A DNA stretch of 64,000 nt. Origin: Whalleya microplaca (Eukaryota; Ascomycota; Sordariomycetes; Xylariales; Xylariaceae). Shown here piece after piece: positions 35,485-47,075 of the stretch. The notes below the pieces were generated by a model. The model was not told the DNA's origin. It saw only the letters and a program-made list of their open reading frames with translations, and did no database searches. Both the position numbers and the translations under genes were made by a program. Every line of letters starts with the position of its first letter. Within the stretch, counting starts at the first letter, position 1. The stretch spans positions 186,001 through 250,000 of the forward strand of contig MU385766.1 of the NCBI GenBank assembly GCA_022497155.1, given 5' to 3'.

Positions 35485-38400
35485 ATGTCACCCTCACCAG
35501 GAGACGAGGCTCAATCGCCCCAGGATTCTAAGAGCACCGGTGGTTTAGCTAGTGTCTTCAAAGGTCTTGCCGGGGCTGCTAAGCTAACCAAGTCTCCCCC
35601 GGCCCCCGTCCAGCCCTCCGGTCCGTCGATAAATGCCCAGATTGCCGAACAATTCAACTATACACCGGCCCTCCTCCGTGGCTTGCCTTCTCAACATACC
35701 GAGACTTTTGAACAGTTAAGGAACGGCTCCATGAATGACCGAGTTGCGGCAGCCCATACGTTGCGTTACGCCATCGCCGACTATCCCCTGAACCCGGTAT
35801 GTTTGACTGTGTCCTAGCTTCTGGGTGGTGAGATTGGGACGATTGGAAAGTGTTGACTGGGTCATTTTAGGTGCTTGATATCTGGTATGCAGCTAAGGAT
35901 TTGATCGAACCAACTAACCCCAAGGCCACTCGCCTTGCTGGGTGGGAACTTCTCACGGAATGTGTAACGCATAGTTCTTCGACCGATCTCGAACGCAGAG
36001 AATACTTCCAAACCATAACTGCTCCAGCTCATCCCGAAGACTTCCATTTGCAACTCGCTGCTCTTGCCGATCTCACGAACCGCGCTCGCAATCTGTCTGG
36101 CTTCGAATACGATGTATTTCCGCTCTTATCAACCTGGCTTGAGGTGACATTCGATGCAGTGAGAGCTGCAAGAGGTGCTGCAAAAAAGTCAGGTTCACGT
36201 ATGAAAGGGAAAGGACTCGCCACCGGAGAGGATAGAAATTTTACCGACCTGTTCGCTTTCATCGCCGATATCATTAAGTTCAATTTCGTCGTCGCCGACG
36301 ACGGTGCCGCCGAAGAGTTGATCGATGTGTTGCTGGACATCTGCATGAATACTAGCTCCGAAGAAGATCTGCAGGCTTGTATAGGTGTCATGGATGCTAT
36401 CGTGACCTTCGGGATAATTCCTGGAGACAAGTTGAAAAGCTGTGTTCAGGTTCTTGCCTCTATACACTGCCTTGTCCCCAATCTTCAGAAGGATGCATGG
36501 CATACCATTGGTATGTTGTGTCGATCACATAATGGACAGGCTACCGTAAGGTTGCTCATTGAGGTTCTGAACAATCACCCGACAGATACAGCTAAGAAAA
36601 AGGAAGTCGTTCGGGAAGTGAGAGGTGCTCTGTCGGTCCTCAACAAGCTTGTGTTGAAGAGCTCGGAAAAGGGCTACCCCACAGTGCCATACGCCCTTCT
36701 GGTCGATGGATTATCAACGGTAGTACAGGCGACAACGACTTGGAAGATACATCTCGACATACTCCGACTGGTGAATTCGCTCTTCTGTGATGCCGAGGGC
36801 AATATTAACAAAACGGTGGTTGATGAAGACTGGATGCCGATACTCGATATCGTGGTAGTATGTGCCTCGAATGTCATGGATTCAATTTCAAAGTCCGAGG
36901 CTACCGTCACATCACTCTCAACCTCGGGCGAGTCTGAATCATCTGAGGGCATGCAAGCACAGGAGATACTAAAACTAGTATCTCGGCTCGAGGATATACT
37001 CACAGAGGAACACAGTGTCCTTATTCAGAAACAGGAGGGTGTGCCCCATGAGCCACCAAGTACCACCAGTCAAAGGCAGGAAGGCGCCACGGCAGAGTCA
37101 TCTAGCATGTTTGTGCAAAGACAGGATTGCATTGTCTTCTTCACTAAGATCCATCGCATAATACCTGATTCAGCCGCGATCCTGGTCCTCGACTACTTCA
37201 AAAAGTTTAGATGTTGTTCCCCGTCGGATTCGCAATGGGAATCGAATCTTAACCTGGTGTTGGATGCGTTCTTAGCCGATAGAGATCGGTCCACAGTTGT
37301 CCGCGTGCGAGCTCTGCAAGCTGTCACGGAGGTTTACGATATGATCGAGCTCATCGACGACCAATTCGAACCTGACTTTATACCAGAGTTGGTGAAACGC
37401 CTCTTAGCAGGCGTATCCCAGGAAACGGATATCTCACTACTCAAGGAAATCATGTCCTTTTCTGCTATGGTAGCTAGCACAGCAAATTTCTCCTTGTTCT
37501 GTTATATTGTCGACACGCTCCAGGGCATTACAGGTACTGATCGATTCCACTCACCCATGTCTCCTCTCAGCTCTCAGACCCTGGGGATGCCAACAGCTTC
37601 TGAAGATATGAAGTTGGTCAAGAGCCAGACTCCATCTAACATAGTTACCACGGGCTACGTCCAGATCTTTCTGCGCGTGATGAACTACGATGCTGCGAAG
37701 GCCGCACGGTTATTTCACTACCTGTTGGCAATAGCGAAGTCAAACCTCTGTGAGACGGACGCTCGCATTACAGCAATGCAGCTGTTATTTCGATTGAGAG
37801 CCGATTGGGCCAATCGTATTTTCGTTACCTCGCACACCGAATCCAACAACCTAGCATCCTCTCTATACCGCACCGAGGCCTCAATGGCACGCAAAAATGC
37901 CGAAGAGGCATCCCATACTAATAGAACCTCGAGAGGCGATGTTTCTGGCTCTGCTCGCTCATCTCGCGGTATATCCTTCGGACAAGGCCAAATGCAGGAT
38001 CGAGGAACTCCGTTTAGATCGTTGAGCGGCTCCAAATCTTCTGTAGGTACGTACCAACAAACATGGACTGCATCTGATGACGACGCTTTACCTGAGATGC
38101 CGTCTCAAGCTGCAAGTTCGGTACTTTATTCCGCTTCTCCCGACGATACTGTGGAAGCGAGTGATCTCGCGTCAGTTACTGTCCTGCCAACTGGTGTATG
38201 GCTTGAAGCCCTGTTGAGCTTGCTGCAGCAGAGTTGTGATTGGGAGGTCTACAGCTTCATTCTAGTTTACCTGCCTTCCCAACTGACCAACCACGCTGTC
38301 TTCAAGAACGCCGTGCCACAGCTCCAGGAACTGAGACGGATAGTCTGTGATCAGATCAAGGACAATAAATTTCAAGAGCCTCCAAACGCTACTGGGCTTC

Positions 38401-40436
38401 GCCGGTCTGATGTAGCAATCTGTTTCTTTAATATTCTTACTATGATATTGAGTTATCATCAGCACTTTCAAAAGTCGGAGGAAGATGAGATTGTCAGGTC
38501 ATTTGTACATGGAATAGCGACATGGGAGCGAAGTGCGAAATGTTGCATACATGCGCTTACCATTTGTTGTCAAGAGTTACCTTCATCAACGAGCAGAGCT
38601 TTGGTCACTATTCTCTCAAAGATGGCGCAGATTGTCACACAGCCGTCTGTCGCTATGCACATCCTGGAGTTCCTGGCGTGTCTGAGCCGTCTCCCTTCTC
38701 TATACGTCAACTTTCGAGAGAACGAATATCGTATAGTCTTTGGAATCGCTTTTCGATACTTGCAGTATGTAAGGGGGAGAAAGCAATCTTACCGAAACAG
38801 CATGGTTAGCGACTCCTCAGCTACTCCCACTGGAAGCCCAAGTGTGGCCGAGGGTTACATAAACCCAAATACGTCAGATGACTTGCCTCAATATGTTTAC
38901 GCACTGGCATATCACGTCATTTCATTCTGGTTTCTGGCGTTGAAACTTCCAGATCGTGCGAACCAAGTTGGCTGGATTGCAAAGAACCTCTTCATGGACG
39001 TCGATGGCTCACAGGTATCGGATGAGCAAGCACAAATCACGCTGGATTTCATGCAAAGAGTTACTTACGCAGACGTCGACGAGTCGGCTGCAGACCCTTT
39101 GTTCACCGCCGAAAGATTCGGGGAGATTCTCAAGAAGAGATGGTTGATTGGCAACAGCATTGTTACCGTTGAGCAAGCTACCGCCACCGGTTGGGCTCAG
39201 ATTACGAAAAGGCAGCCATCTGGAACTTCCTCTTACACGATTCGGGAGCTTTTCCGGCCACCTCCAGCTCATCAACGTCCTACAAATGAAGGTGTAAGGA
39301 ATGGTCATGCTACACCTACGAATAGCGCCCTGCCAAATCATTTGCTGGTGCAATTACTGTCCTCAATACCTCAAGGGACTGACCCGGCGCGGCCTATTCC
39401 ACTACCTGATGACGATACAGTCAATAGATCTATTCGAATGTTTGACCACAATTCGACCGTGGATGGCCACAAGGTAGGCGTCATCTATATCGGAGAAAAC
39501 CAGACAGACGAATCCGATATTCTTGCCAACGTGTCTGGCAGTGGTGACTATGTGGAGTTCCTCAATGGTCTCGGTACATTGACTAAACTCAAGGGCGCCA
39601 CATTCAATACGCAGGGTCTCGACCGACAATACGATACGGATGGGCACTATACATTCTGCTGGAGAGATAGGGTAACGGAACTGGTATTCCACGTTACTAC
39701 CCAGATGCCGACAAATCTAGACCAAGACCCAAAGTGCACACTGAAGAAGCGACATATTGGCAACGACTTTGTCAACATAATTTTCAATGACTCTGGTTTG
39801 CCGTTTAATTTCAACACGTTCCCATCGGACTTCAACTTTGTCAACATTGTTATAACGCCTGAGTCACGCGCTTCGTTTGTCGCTACTAGACAGAGGACAC
39901 CAAAAGATGTCAAAGAATCCTTCTACAAAGTCCGGGTCATGAGTAAACCTGGCTTTCCCGAAATATCGCCAGCAGCGGAGACCAAGATTGTCAGCCTCCA
40001 AGCTCTACCAGAGTTCATTCGCCTTCTAGCGCTAAATGCGTCGGTATTTTCGGGGGTCTGGGCGAATCGCGAAGGCGGTGAACATATATCACCGTGGCGC
40101 AATCGCCTGAGGGAGATCAAACGACTCCGCGAGAAATACAGTCCGAAATGGACATCACATGGGCCAACCCCTTCACCGCCAGGGACTGCCCTTGGCCACG
40201 GTGGCAACACCTCAGCGCAGTTAGAAGCAGCCAGATCAGGAAATACTGTTCGTGACAGCTTCAGTAGCCTCCGACGGTCTTCCGTCGCTACTTTCTTCAC
40301 CACGGCTTCGACTGAGCAAAATTCGCATCGTTCGTCTATGCTATCTACTGCAACCACGGAAAACACCGAGGTCATGACGCTAAATGGATTAGAGTCACTA
40401 GTGGAGAGTGTCGACTTCTCCAAGTGGGCAGGATAA
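35485..40436 (+). CDS. TSC2: tuberin (TSC2) homologue, Rheb GTPase-activating protein
   Basis: GTPase-activating subunit of the tuberous sclerosis complex, which turns Rheb off and so restrains TORC1. Two exons, 35485-35796 and 35871-40436, give 1625 residues. The N-terminal and central ~1250 residues are helical repeats of tuberin type with low-complexity Ser/Thr-rich insertions. The Rap/Ran-GAP domain is near residues 1295-1500. Its catalytic Asn-thumb segment is readable as HIGNDFVNIIFNDSGLPF at about residues 1398-1415. Other GAP landmarks are KVGVIYIGENQTDE and FNFVNIVITPESR. A Ser/Thr-rich tail follows. The 4.6-kb second exon is a single open frame. The first intron's 74 bp includes an in-frame stop, so splicing is required. 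TSC2 occurs in many filamentous fungi and fission yeast but not in Saccharomyces. Confidence 0.95.
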
Positions 40437-41500
40437 CACGTGTCATCAACGTGAATCCGAAAACTAGACGATCTTCTTGACGGAGGTCATACATATGAGT
40501 TTGTCTGAAAAGTTACGGTGGGAAGGTTCTAAAAAAAGAAAAGCATGGCGTTTCGGTCAGGGAGAGGATACCACTGAAGTTCTTTGATATTATTTCCTCT
40601 TCTGATCGGACATATTATTTGTTTTGTTTTAATGATACATGAGCACTGTACATGACCAGTTAGAAGAAGTTGTCGACGGAGAAAAAAAGCCCAAGAATGG
40701 CGTTTCTGTCATGGGCGGTGACACGGATCTAGGATGGGTAGCACAATTCTCCTAATGGCGAATGGAAATAGGGAAGTTATTGCGAAAGGATGTCAAAAAT
40801 ACCTTGTAAATCATGTTGCTATAGAGAACAGCCGGCACGACGCCACCCCTTTCTTCGCCTCCCCTAAAAAAACCCCTAAAAAACAGAAGAGCCAGTCGGT
40901 AGTGTAGGAATAATCAACAAAATACAATTTGTACACATGACTCGATTATTTCGTCTCTGCTGCAATATGACGGTTACACAAATGTCATGTACGACGTTCC
41001 AACAAAGGAAGATCTTGGGTGAGCTGATGATCGGCTATGGGGGCCGCTGTCACCGGATATACATACATAATAAAGCAGGTGCAAAAAACACCCAACGATT
41101 CCTCATCATTTATTACATATACGCGGAAAACGACTGTAACGGTTTGAGATCTTCACCGGGGTGGTAAGACCCCCCCCGGCTATGTCGTACATAACATAAC
41201 CTAACATGTTACATACCACCTATGTAGGTATGTAGATTAGATGACAACAGTTAGGTTTCGAATCGGGGTGGAAAATTCTCGACGAGGGCCTAGATAGATA
41301 GATATGTAGGTACATACCTCGGACCTACCTGCCTGGTATAGGTAGCATTTAGGCACGCCCTGTGGCAGGTTTTATTCGTGAAAAGTTACGACCGTGCACA
41401 TCTGTCATAAAGCCATCTTCTATTCTTAGGTCCTTTCCCCGAGGTGAGTATGGCTGGATGCAACTCTGCTCTGCGAGGGCTATTAGACCGCAGGTATCAG

Positions 41501-41534
41501 TGTGCGCGTGCGCGCGCGCGTGCGTGCGTGCGTG
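41501..41534. repeat. alternating purine-pyrimidine (GC/TG) tract
   Basis: Thirty-four bases of strict alternation, with a (cg) core flanked by tg and tgcg units. Such tracts can adopt Z-DNA under supercoiling. A shorter one lies near 41584-41600. Confidence 0.8.
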
Positions 41535-41703
41535 AAAAATGATAGATTCATACATAGGTAGTAGTAGGCTGGCAGGGTAGGTGTGAGTGTGCGCGCGCAG
41601 CGGGAGCGGGATGGAAACTAAGATCCATAGTATCTCTGCTGTAAAGGTTGGGATTATTGTCAATTTCAAAGGGGTTTGCCGCGCCCGCGCATATGTAAAT
41701 GTA

Positions 41704-41803
41704 CGCCCTCCGCTTCTGCGCCCTCCGCTTCTGCGCCCTCCCCCCCTTACCCCCCGGCATCTTAGGGATCTCCGCCCCCCCTGCCCCCCCCTTCCTAACC
41801 CCC
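41704..41803. repeat. 15-bp tandem repeat and C-run cluster
   Basis: The unit cgccctccgcttctg occurs twice in tandem (41704-41718, 41719-41733) plus a partial copy. It runs into C-tracts of five to eight bases spaced by a few to about twenty bases (about 41738-41803). The complementary strand therefore has at least four G-runs and could form a G-quadruplex. Confidence 0.75.
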
Positions 41804-44374
41804 ATGTTCTGATCATGAAGATCCATTGTGAATAATATAGTTACCGAAAGGAGCATCTCTTGCGGAGACTCGCACTTCTGCGTTGACCTATGCGGGCAGG
41901 TAGGTCAGTCAGCACGCAAGCCAGACAGACGACTGTGCGAGGCTTTACAAGGCAGTAGGCTATTCAGGTAAGCTCGGTAGATAATGTAGGTCTAGCGGTG
42001 GTTACACAAACCAGAGTGTGAAGAGCATGGCTGCATGGGCCGTCGTGTTAGTTGGCACTGGTTGTGAGGTGGTTATTAGGCAGACTAAAGGGGGTACGGG
42101 GGGGAACATGTCTCGAATCGGGACGGTTTTTGTGCTACCCAGAAGGCCGGTCGGTGGCTGCGGTAATGGTGATCGATCGTACGTTTTACGTGTATGTCTC
42201 TGCTCGGAGTACATGGGGGATACATACGCTGCATGTGTCGGTCTGGTAACGCGGTGTGACGCAGTCTCAACCAGTCACCCACCGCGGTGCCCCAAGCACC
42301 TACGATAGCCTCAGAGGGAAGATGTCGTGCATGTAAGGTGGGAAACTAGGCAAGTTAGAGACATAGGGGCACTAACTACGGCAAGCCAGCTTACTACTGT
42401 GTGTTCCCCCGGGCCGTAGCCAAGCGTAACTCGCCTGGCCAGCCCGAAATTATATTGAAGTACTGATGTAGGATTGATGTATATGATATACATACATAGG
42501 CGCACCACACATTGCTCCTTCAACATAGCTACCTGTGTACAAGCACCTTCTAGGGGCGGCCCGGCTCGGGGTTAGTCTATTTTCCGCATGGCATTGAGAG
42601 AGTGTCTAGCAGGTCAAGCTGCAGGGCGATAACGTGCTGTGTACATACAATTTGTGTTGTCCAAGACAGTGGCTGGCTAATGGCGGGATATTGAATACCT
42701 ACTATAGGCATCTTGAAATTGCATGCAGGTATATGTATATCGTATTTGGCGAGGCATACTCCTACACCATCTACTTAATAAGTCAATATGCATTTTGTCA
42801 TCTACGTGCAGAATATGCATGACTTGTAACAACATAACTATTCAGGGTTGGGTAACTGGCTGGGTGACATTGTCACATGGCATTGTCACATCCGTCGAAG
42901 GCTGGGCCGCTCGACCTTGCAGTAGACCCCTAGCAAGGCGGACTGATCTCAACTCTTGCTAAAGAATTCGATGGCTGGGATATGATATAGATAGAGCTTG
43001 TCCAACGACACAATCTCGAAATGCTTACTACTCTGCGTAGCCTCTGCTGACGCCAGCGAGATCCGACGCAGCGGCTATGCTCACCACATAGGTGTCAAAA
43101 TAGGCGACCGGTCTCGGGAGCGAAGGGCTAGAATTCTCCCACAAACGGCACACGGCGTTGAAAATGAAAGAAACTGACCGGCCGGGGCCAGTTCGGACTT
43201 TGTCGGTGACGTCGGGCTTGCATCTCGCAAGCTACGTACCGTGGTTCTACGCTACTGCGTATTATGTGCAGTGTCTGTCGGAATCTCTGGAACGGAATAG
43301 ACGGGGACTGTGTGTCATGGCGTAATGAGTGCTGATGGTTTTGTTCGTCTGAGTTGTGATGACTGACGTGTAACACAGCAGGGAAAAAAGCTCAGCGATG
43401 CGCGTGCCAGAGCCTGGGCTTCGAGCTGCCGGTTGGCTCTCCGGGCTGTCACACCTACACTCATGAGTCAGGCAATCGGATAAACAATCTGATGCTTTGG
43501 GTAATGCACATGATCCATTCGATGCATTGTAAGGTTGCGGTTGTGCGGCCAATTCGTAAATGCCAATTGGCGCGGAACAAATCGCGGCAAACATGTCGCC
43601 CTTCTACTCGTCAACTTTATCTTGTCATACCCCGGCTTAAGTGTAGATATGCAAATGGCGCATCGAAACTGCGCAATATGTCGTCCATGTTGGGGTAACA
43701 CAGAGCTATAGAGACTTTCATGTCTTTTCAGGGCGGTAACACGAGAGCTGCGTGTCGTTTCCTGATCAAATGATCTTGAATGCTGACAGGTATCACTATG
43801 CTTCGGATGTTGACTTTTGTACATCGTGAGGCAGGGAACAATTAACGCCAAATCAGCTGGTTCTTGGATAAAACCACATCATGTACGGCCATGATCTAAT
43901 AGTAAAAGTCTTTCTCTGAGTCGAACTCGAGTAGTCAATCAAGAGTATTCAAGAAAGTGCTAGGTAGGTGGCATGAATGCTCCTTTTCAGCTTACGACTT
44001 ATTGCCAATTATCCCCGCATCTTGGCATAGGACTTGTATGTCCCACGGTGCCATTGAGCTATTCATGCTTGCAAACCCAACGCTGGTGAGTCTTTGTCTC
44101 GAGTCTACCGTCAACATAGGTAGGTGGTCAATACGAAGGATTCCGCCCCCAAGATCCCCGCTCGGCCTCGAAAGATTGTGAAGGAACACATCTACAGGAA
44201 CGTTGCAACTCCCGCGTTAACCTCTTGGGATTCGGCATCGAGATTTGAATGGTTATCGATGGTGAACAGTGGATATAAATGCGAGTTCATAGATTAGTCA
44301 GTCCGAATGACTGCTCGGCACTGCGACTGTATAATTATCACAACTGTGAAGTAACACTTAGTATACCGCAATTA

Positions 44375-44555
44375 CCATATATAAGGAATTTTGCGCTACA
44401 GGCCATTTCAGCTGTTCTCAGCTGGGAAAGATAGTACAGGTAGTGCTAGGAGACGAAATTTGATTTTCCTACAGCTGACAGGGATACCAGAAATTAGTGT
44501 ACCTGCAGATATTGGCAGCTGGAAGGGCCTGTAGCGCAAAATTCCTTATATATGG
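44375..44555. mobile_element. 181-bp hairpin / MITE-like element with 30-bp perfect terminal inverted repeats
   Basis: Positions 44375-44404 and 44526-44555 are exact reverse complements (30 of 30), beginning ccatatataaggaattttg on the left. The pairing continues inward with two mismatches to a shared cagctg (about 44 bp per arm). The 121-bp centre contains repeated cagctg and no coding frame. Outside the arms, both flanks share a weak taccg...cc match, so the true ends may lie slightly further out. No clear target-site duplication is visible. Size, lack of coding capacity and intact arms fit a miniature inverted-repeat transposable element or foldback element. No second copy was noticed in this window. 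Confidence 0.7.
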
Positions 44556-45375
44556 ATTCTACGGTAGTTGGATGGTATGTGAAGGAGCCTGAGTCTCGAC
44601 ATGGAGACACCTCTGAAAAGCCCTAAGCTGGAGTACGGGCCACTTAGAACCATGAACCCCGTCCAAGAGTCAAACACTTGTATACGACCTCGCATGTAGC
44701 TCAACACCATTACTCGACACTAGCCGAATTAATGGACAGTGATCCGTAAAGAATCATCTACCAACCCTCTCGAGTCAAAGAATAAGGTCATATCTCTGCT
44801 ATGAGGTTTCTCTATTTATTTCGTTGAATAGATTCGACCTTTGAAATCATGTGATGATTCGTCGTTGCACGTCAGCGTCTGGAATAACTCGAGGCACTAA
44901 AACTTGGTCAAAGATGATAATAACTTTGACTATGCTTTTGCAACCACCAAGACCTCAAATCCAGTCTCGTCAATCTCATGTGATTGGCCCTAGATGCACC
45001 AGGTTTACATCGCCTGTGACGATAGATCCCATCCCAACAACTGCGGCTGACTGATAGTGAGCGCTACACGCTTGGATTAGTCCTTTGCGATCTGTCGAGG
45101 CCGTCTTGGCGCACCGAAATTATCAAGTATCCGCCCACACGCGCCTAATAATACTGCGAAGCTTTCGTGCAGCTGATTCACCTTGAGATTCAAATCCTGC
45201 CAATATTCACCGGGCAGAACACGGACAATACGCCTGATTGACACCCCGCTGACGCGGCCCCGCAAATTGATAGAGCTGAGAATCTGATAAGGCTGTCTAT
45301 CGCGTCGAATATGGCTATATTGCGTGAACTATCCTTGATATTTCCGTGTTGTAAATGGGCTTGTCCGGCATGTGT
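44556..45375. other. spacer 3' of the GH3C-GNAT gene
   Basis: No gene recognised with confidence. On the minus strand an open frame of about 84 codons (about 45330-45077) has protein-like composition (LPGEYWQDLNLKVNQLHESF) but no ATG start near its beginning and no family match. Confidence 0.35.
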
Positions 45376-47075
45376 TCAAATTGGTTGCCATAGGTCCCTG
45401 TAAATCGCCCATTTTTGGAATCCTGTACAAGTATCACGTTAAAAGCGAGGTTACGCCAATAGTAGAAGCTAAAGCTTACCTATTGACTGGAATCCTTCAT
45501 AGCCACCCCTCACAGCATCGAGGAAGACTCTCTTCATTCCTTGCTTCTTGAGTACAGTAACGCAAGCATCAAGTAACCTGATCATAACAGTGTCCCTGCT
45601 GCTTGTCATTGCAGGATTCTCGTCTGATATTGAGATTAGTTCAGGGTATCCCCGTAATTTTACGGCATTCATTTTCACCAACCCGAGATGCAGATACATG
45701 ACGCTCCCCCCACGTCAGATCCAATCGTTCGCGCCCAAGGAAGCTCCGCAGATAATGTGCTGACTTCATTTGGTGTATATATCATTGCAGAAGCGACAAT
45801 CTCTGATTGCTCCAGTCCTATAATAATATCGCTGATACGACCATCGTGCGCAAGGTTCATATACTGGTCATACCAGCCCGTACAGTCTTTGTGATTAGAC
45901 TCCCTTTCTACGAAGTCTGCGATCAGTGTAAAGTCGTCAACGGTGCCTTGTCGGACAGTCAGGCCAGCAGAAGCTGTTGAGAATCCACCACTAGGCCAAT
46001 CGTCGATTTTCAATAACCAGTCACAGATATCTTGACCGTGCCCCGGAGCTTGACCGTCCATTTGCCAGCCCCGCCTTTGGAACCAGCTTTCCGAAGCAAA
46101 ACCGGTAGGTATTCCACTCAAGAGGCGGGGAAAGGTAGAGCCCAGTTGAATTCGATCTACTCCGCGTATTCTTCGAAGTTGCCTAAGAGCATGCTCGTAT
46201 AGACTAAGCCCAATACCTCTCCGCCGATAAGATGGCTTCACGATGATCATGGCAAGAGACCCAATTAGCCTCTCGCCTGCTTTGTCGACGAATGTAGTAT
46301 AAGTTGCACAGAAACCTACCACCTCGCGATCCTCGGGGAGCCTCACGACGAAGTGCATCGCGTAACCATCCCGCTGTAGCAAAGATCGAAGAGGGAATTC
46401 TTCGAGATGAAACTGCTCTGGGAGGCATTGGTTCCAAAGTTCTCGCACTGGGGTTAGATCGAGAGCGTTCCAGTCGTCCGAAGGCCATACTCTTGGCTTC
46501 GTAATCAACGATTGTACATCCACTCCGCTAGTGCTAGTAGTTGTGGCCTCGCCGAAGAGAACTTTAGCTGCACCTTGCAAATCAGAAGGTAGATACCCTG
46601 GTAACTGGACAATGGTTGGGAAGTTCGTCTCCAAGAGGCCAAGGTCTCGCACGTTGCGGCATGCTACAATGATCTGTGGCTGTTGGCCTGCAACCATTCG
46701 TGCTATCTGGGCAATCTCAATTTGTGATGATTGACTCGTAGTCGGTGGCCCAGAGATGATAAAAATGACGGTTTTAGCTCGTTTGATGAACCCGACATGT
46801 GTACTTGTTATCCCGTTTCGGGATGTGTATGGAACATGCCGAATCCACGGGTGCCTTAAGGCCAATGCTCGACCAAGTGGTTCGAATGGATCGTTATCGT
46901 TGCCAACACTAGGTTGCGTAGACGGCACAACGGGCGTCAGAAGAACCACAATATCGCCATCGCTGAGTATTCTGGTTAGAGGTATGCAAGCCTGATTATC
47001 CCTAATGAGGGCCACTTGAGAGTGATTGGAACCACCTCCGTGTCCCGACGCAATGGCAGGATGACCAGGAAGCAT
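45376..47075 (-). CDS. GNAT-domain protein with a GH3 C-terminal-like region, catalytic glycosidase domain absent
   Basis: Three exons: 47075-45683, 45623-45480, 45422-45376, 527 residues. Residues ~1-180 resemble the C-terminal domain of fungal GH3 beta-N-acetylglucosaminidases (VALIRDNQACIPL, IVVLLTPVVPS, YTSRNGITSTHVGFIKRAKTVIF). Residues ~190 to the end form the tandem GCN5-type acetyltransferase region found at the C-terminus of such proteins: acetyl-CoA loop IIVKPSYRRRGIGLSLYEHA, then LTVRQGTVDDFTLIADFVER and FLDAVRGGYEGFQSIGFQKW. Full-length relatives carry the GH3 barrel before this; here the frame opens at Met 47075 and an in-frame stop lies just upstream. The first intron has an unusual donor (GTTGGT) but restores the family reading exactly. 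It is either a gene that lost its N-terminal half or a separate GNAT enzyme. Confidence 0.75.

Larger units (their letters stand above)
40437..44374. other. 3.9-kb gene-poor stretch with simple repeats
   Basis: No recognised gene. It holds an alternating purine-pyrimidine tract (41501-41534), a 15-bp tandem repeat leading into a C-run cluster (41704-41803), and many taggtaggta/tacatacct-type motifs (for example 41222-41340). The largest frames (about 155 codons, 41349-41816, minus) are translations of these repeats. Confidence 0.5.

Noticed and set aside
41349..41816. 155-codon minus-strand frame rich in Gly/Arg and Thr/His/Ala
   Set aside because: It is the translation of the C-run, 15-bp repeat and GC-alternating tracts.
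45077..45330. Minus-strand open frame of ~84 codons just downstream of the GNAT gene
   Set aside because: Protein-like composition, but no start codon near its beginning, no family recognised, and it lies in the probable 3' UTR of the GNAT gene.
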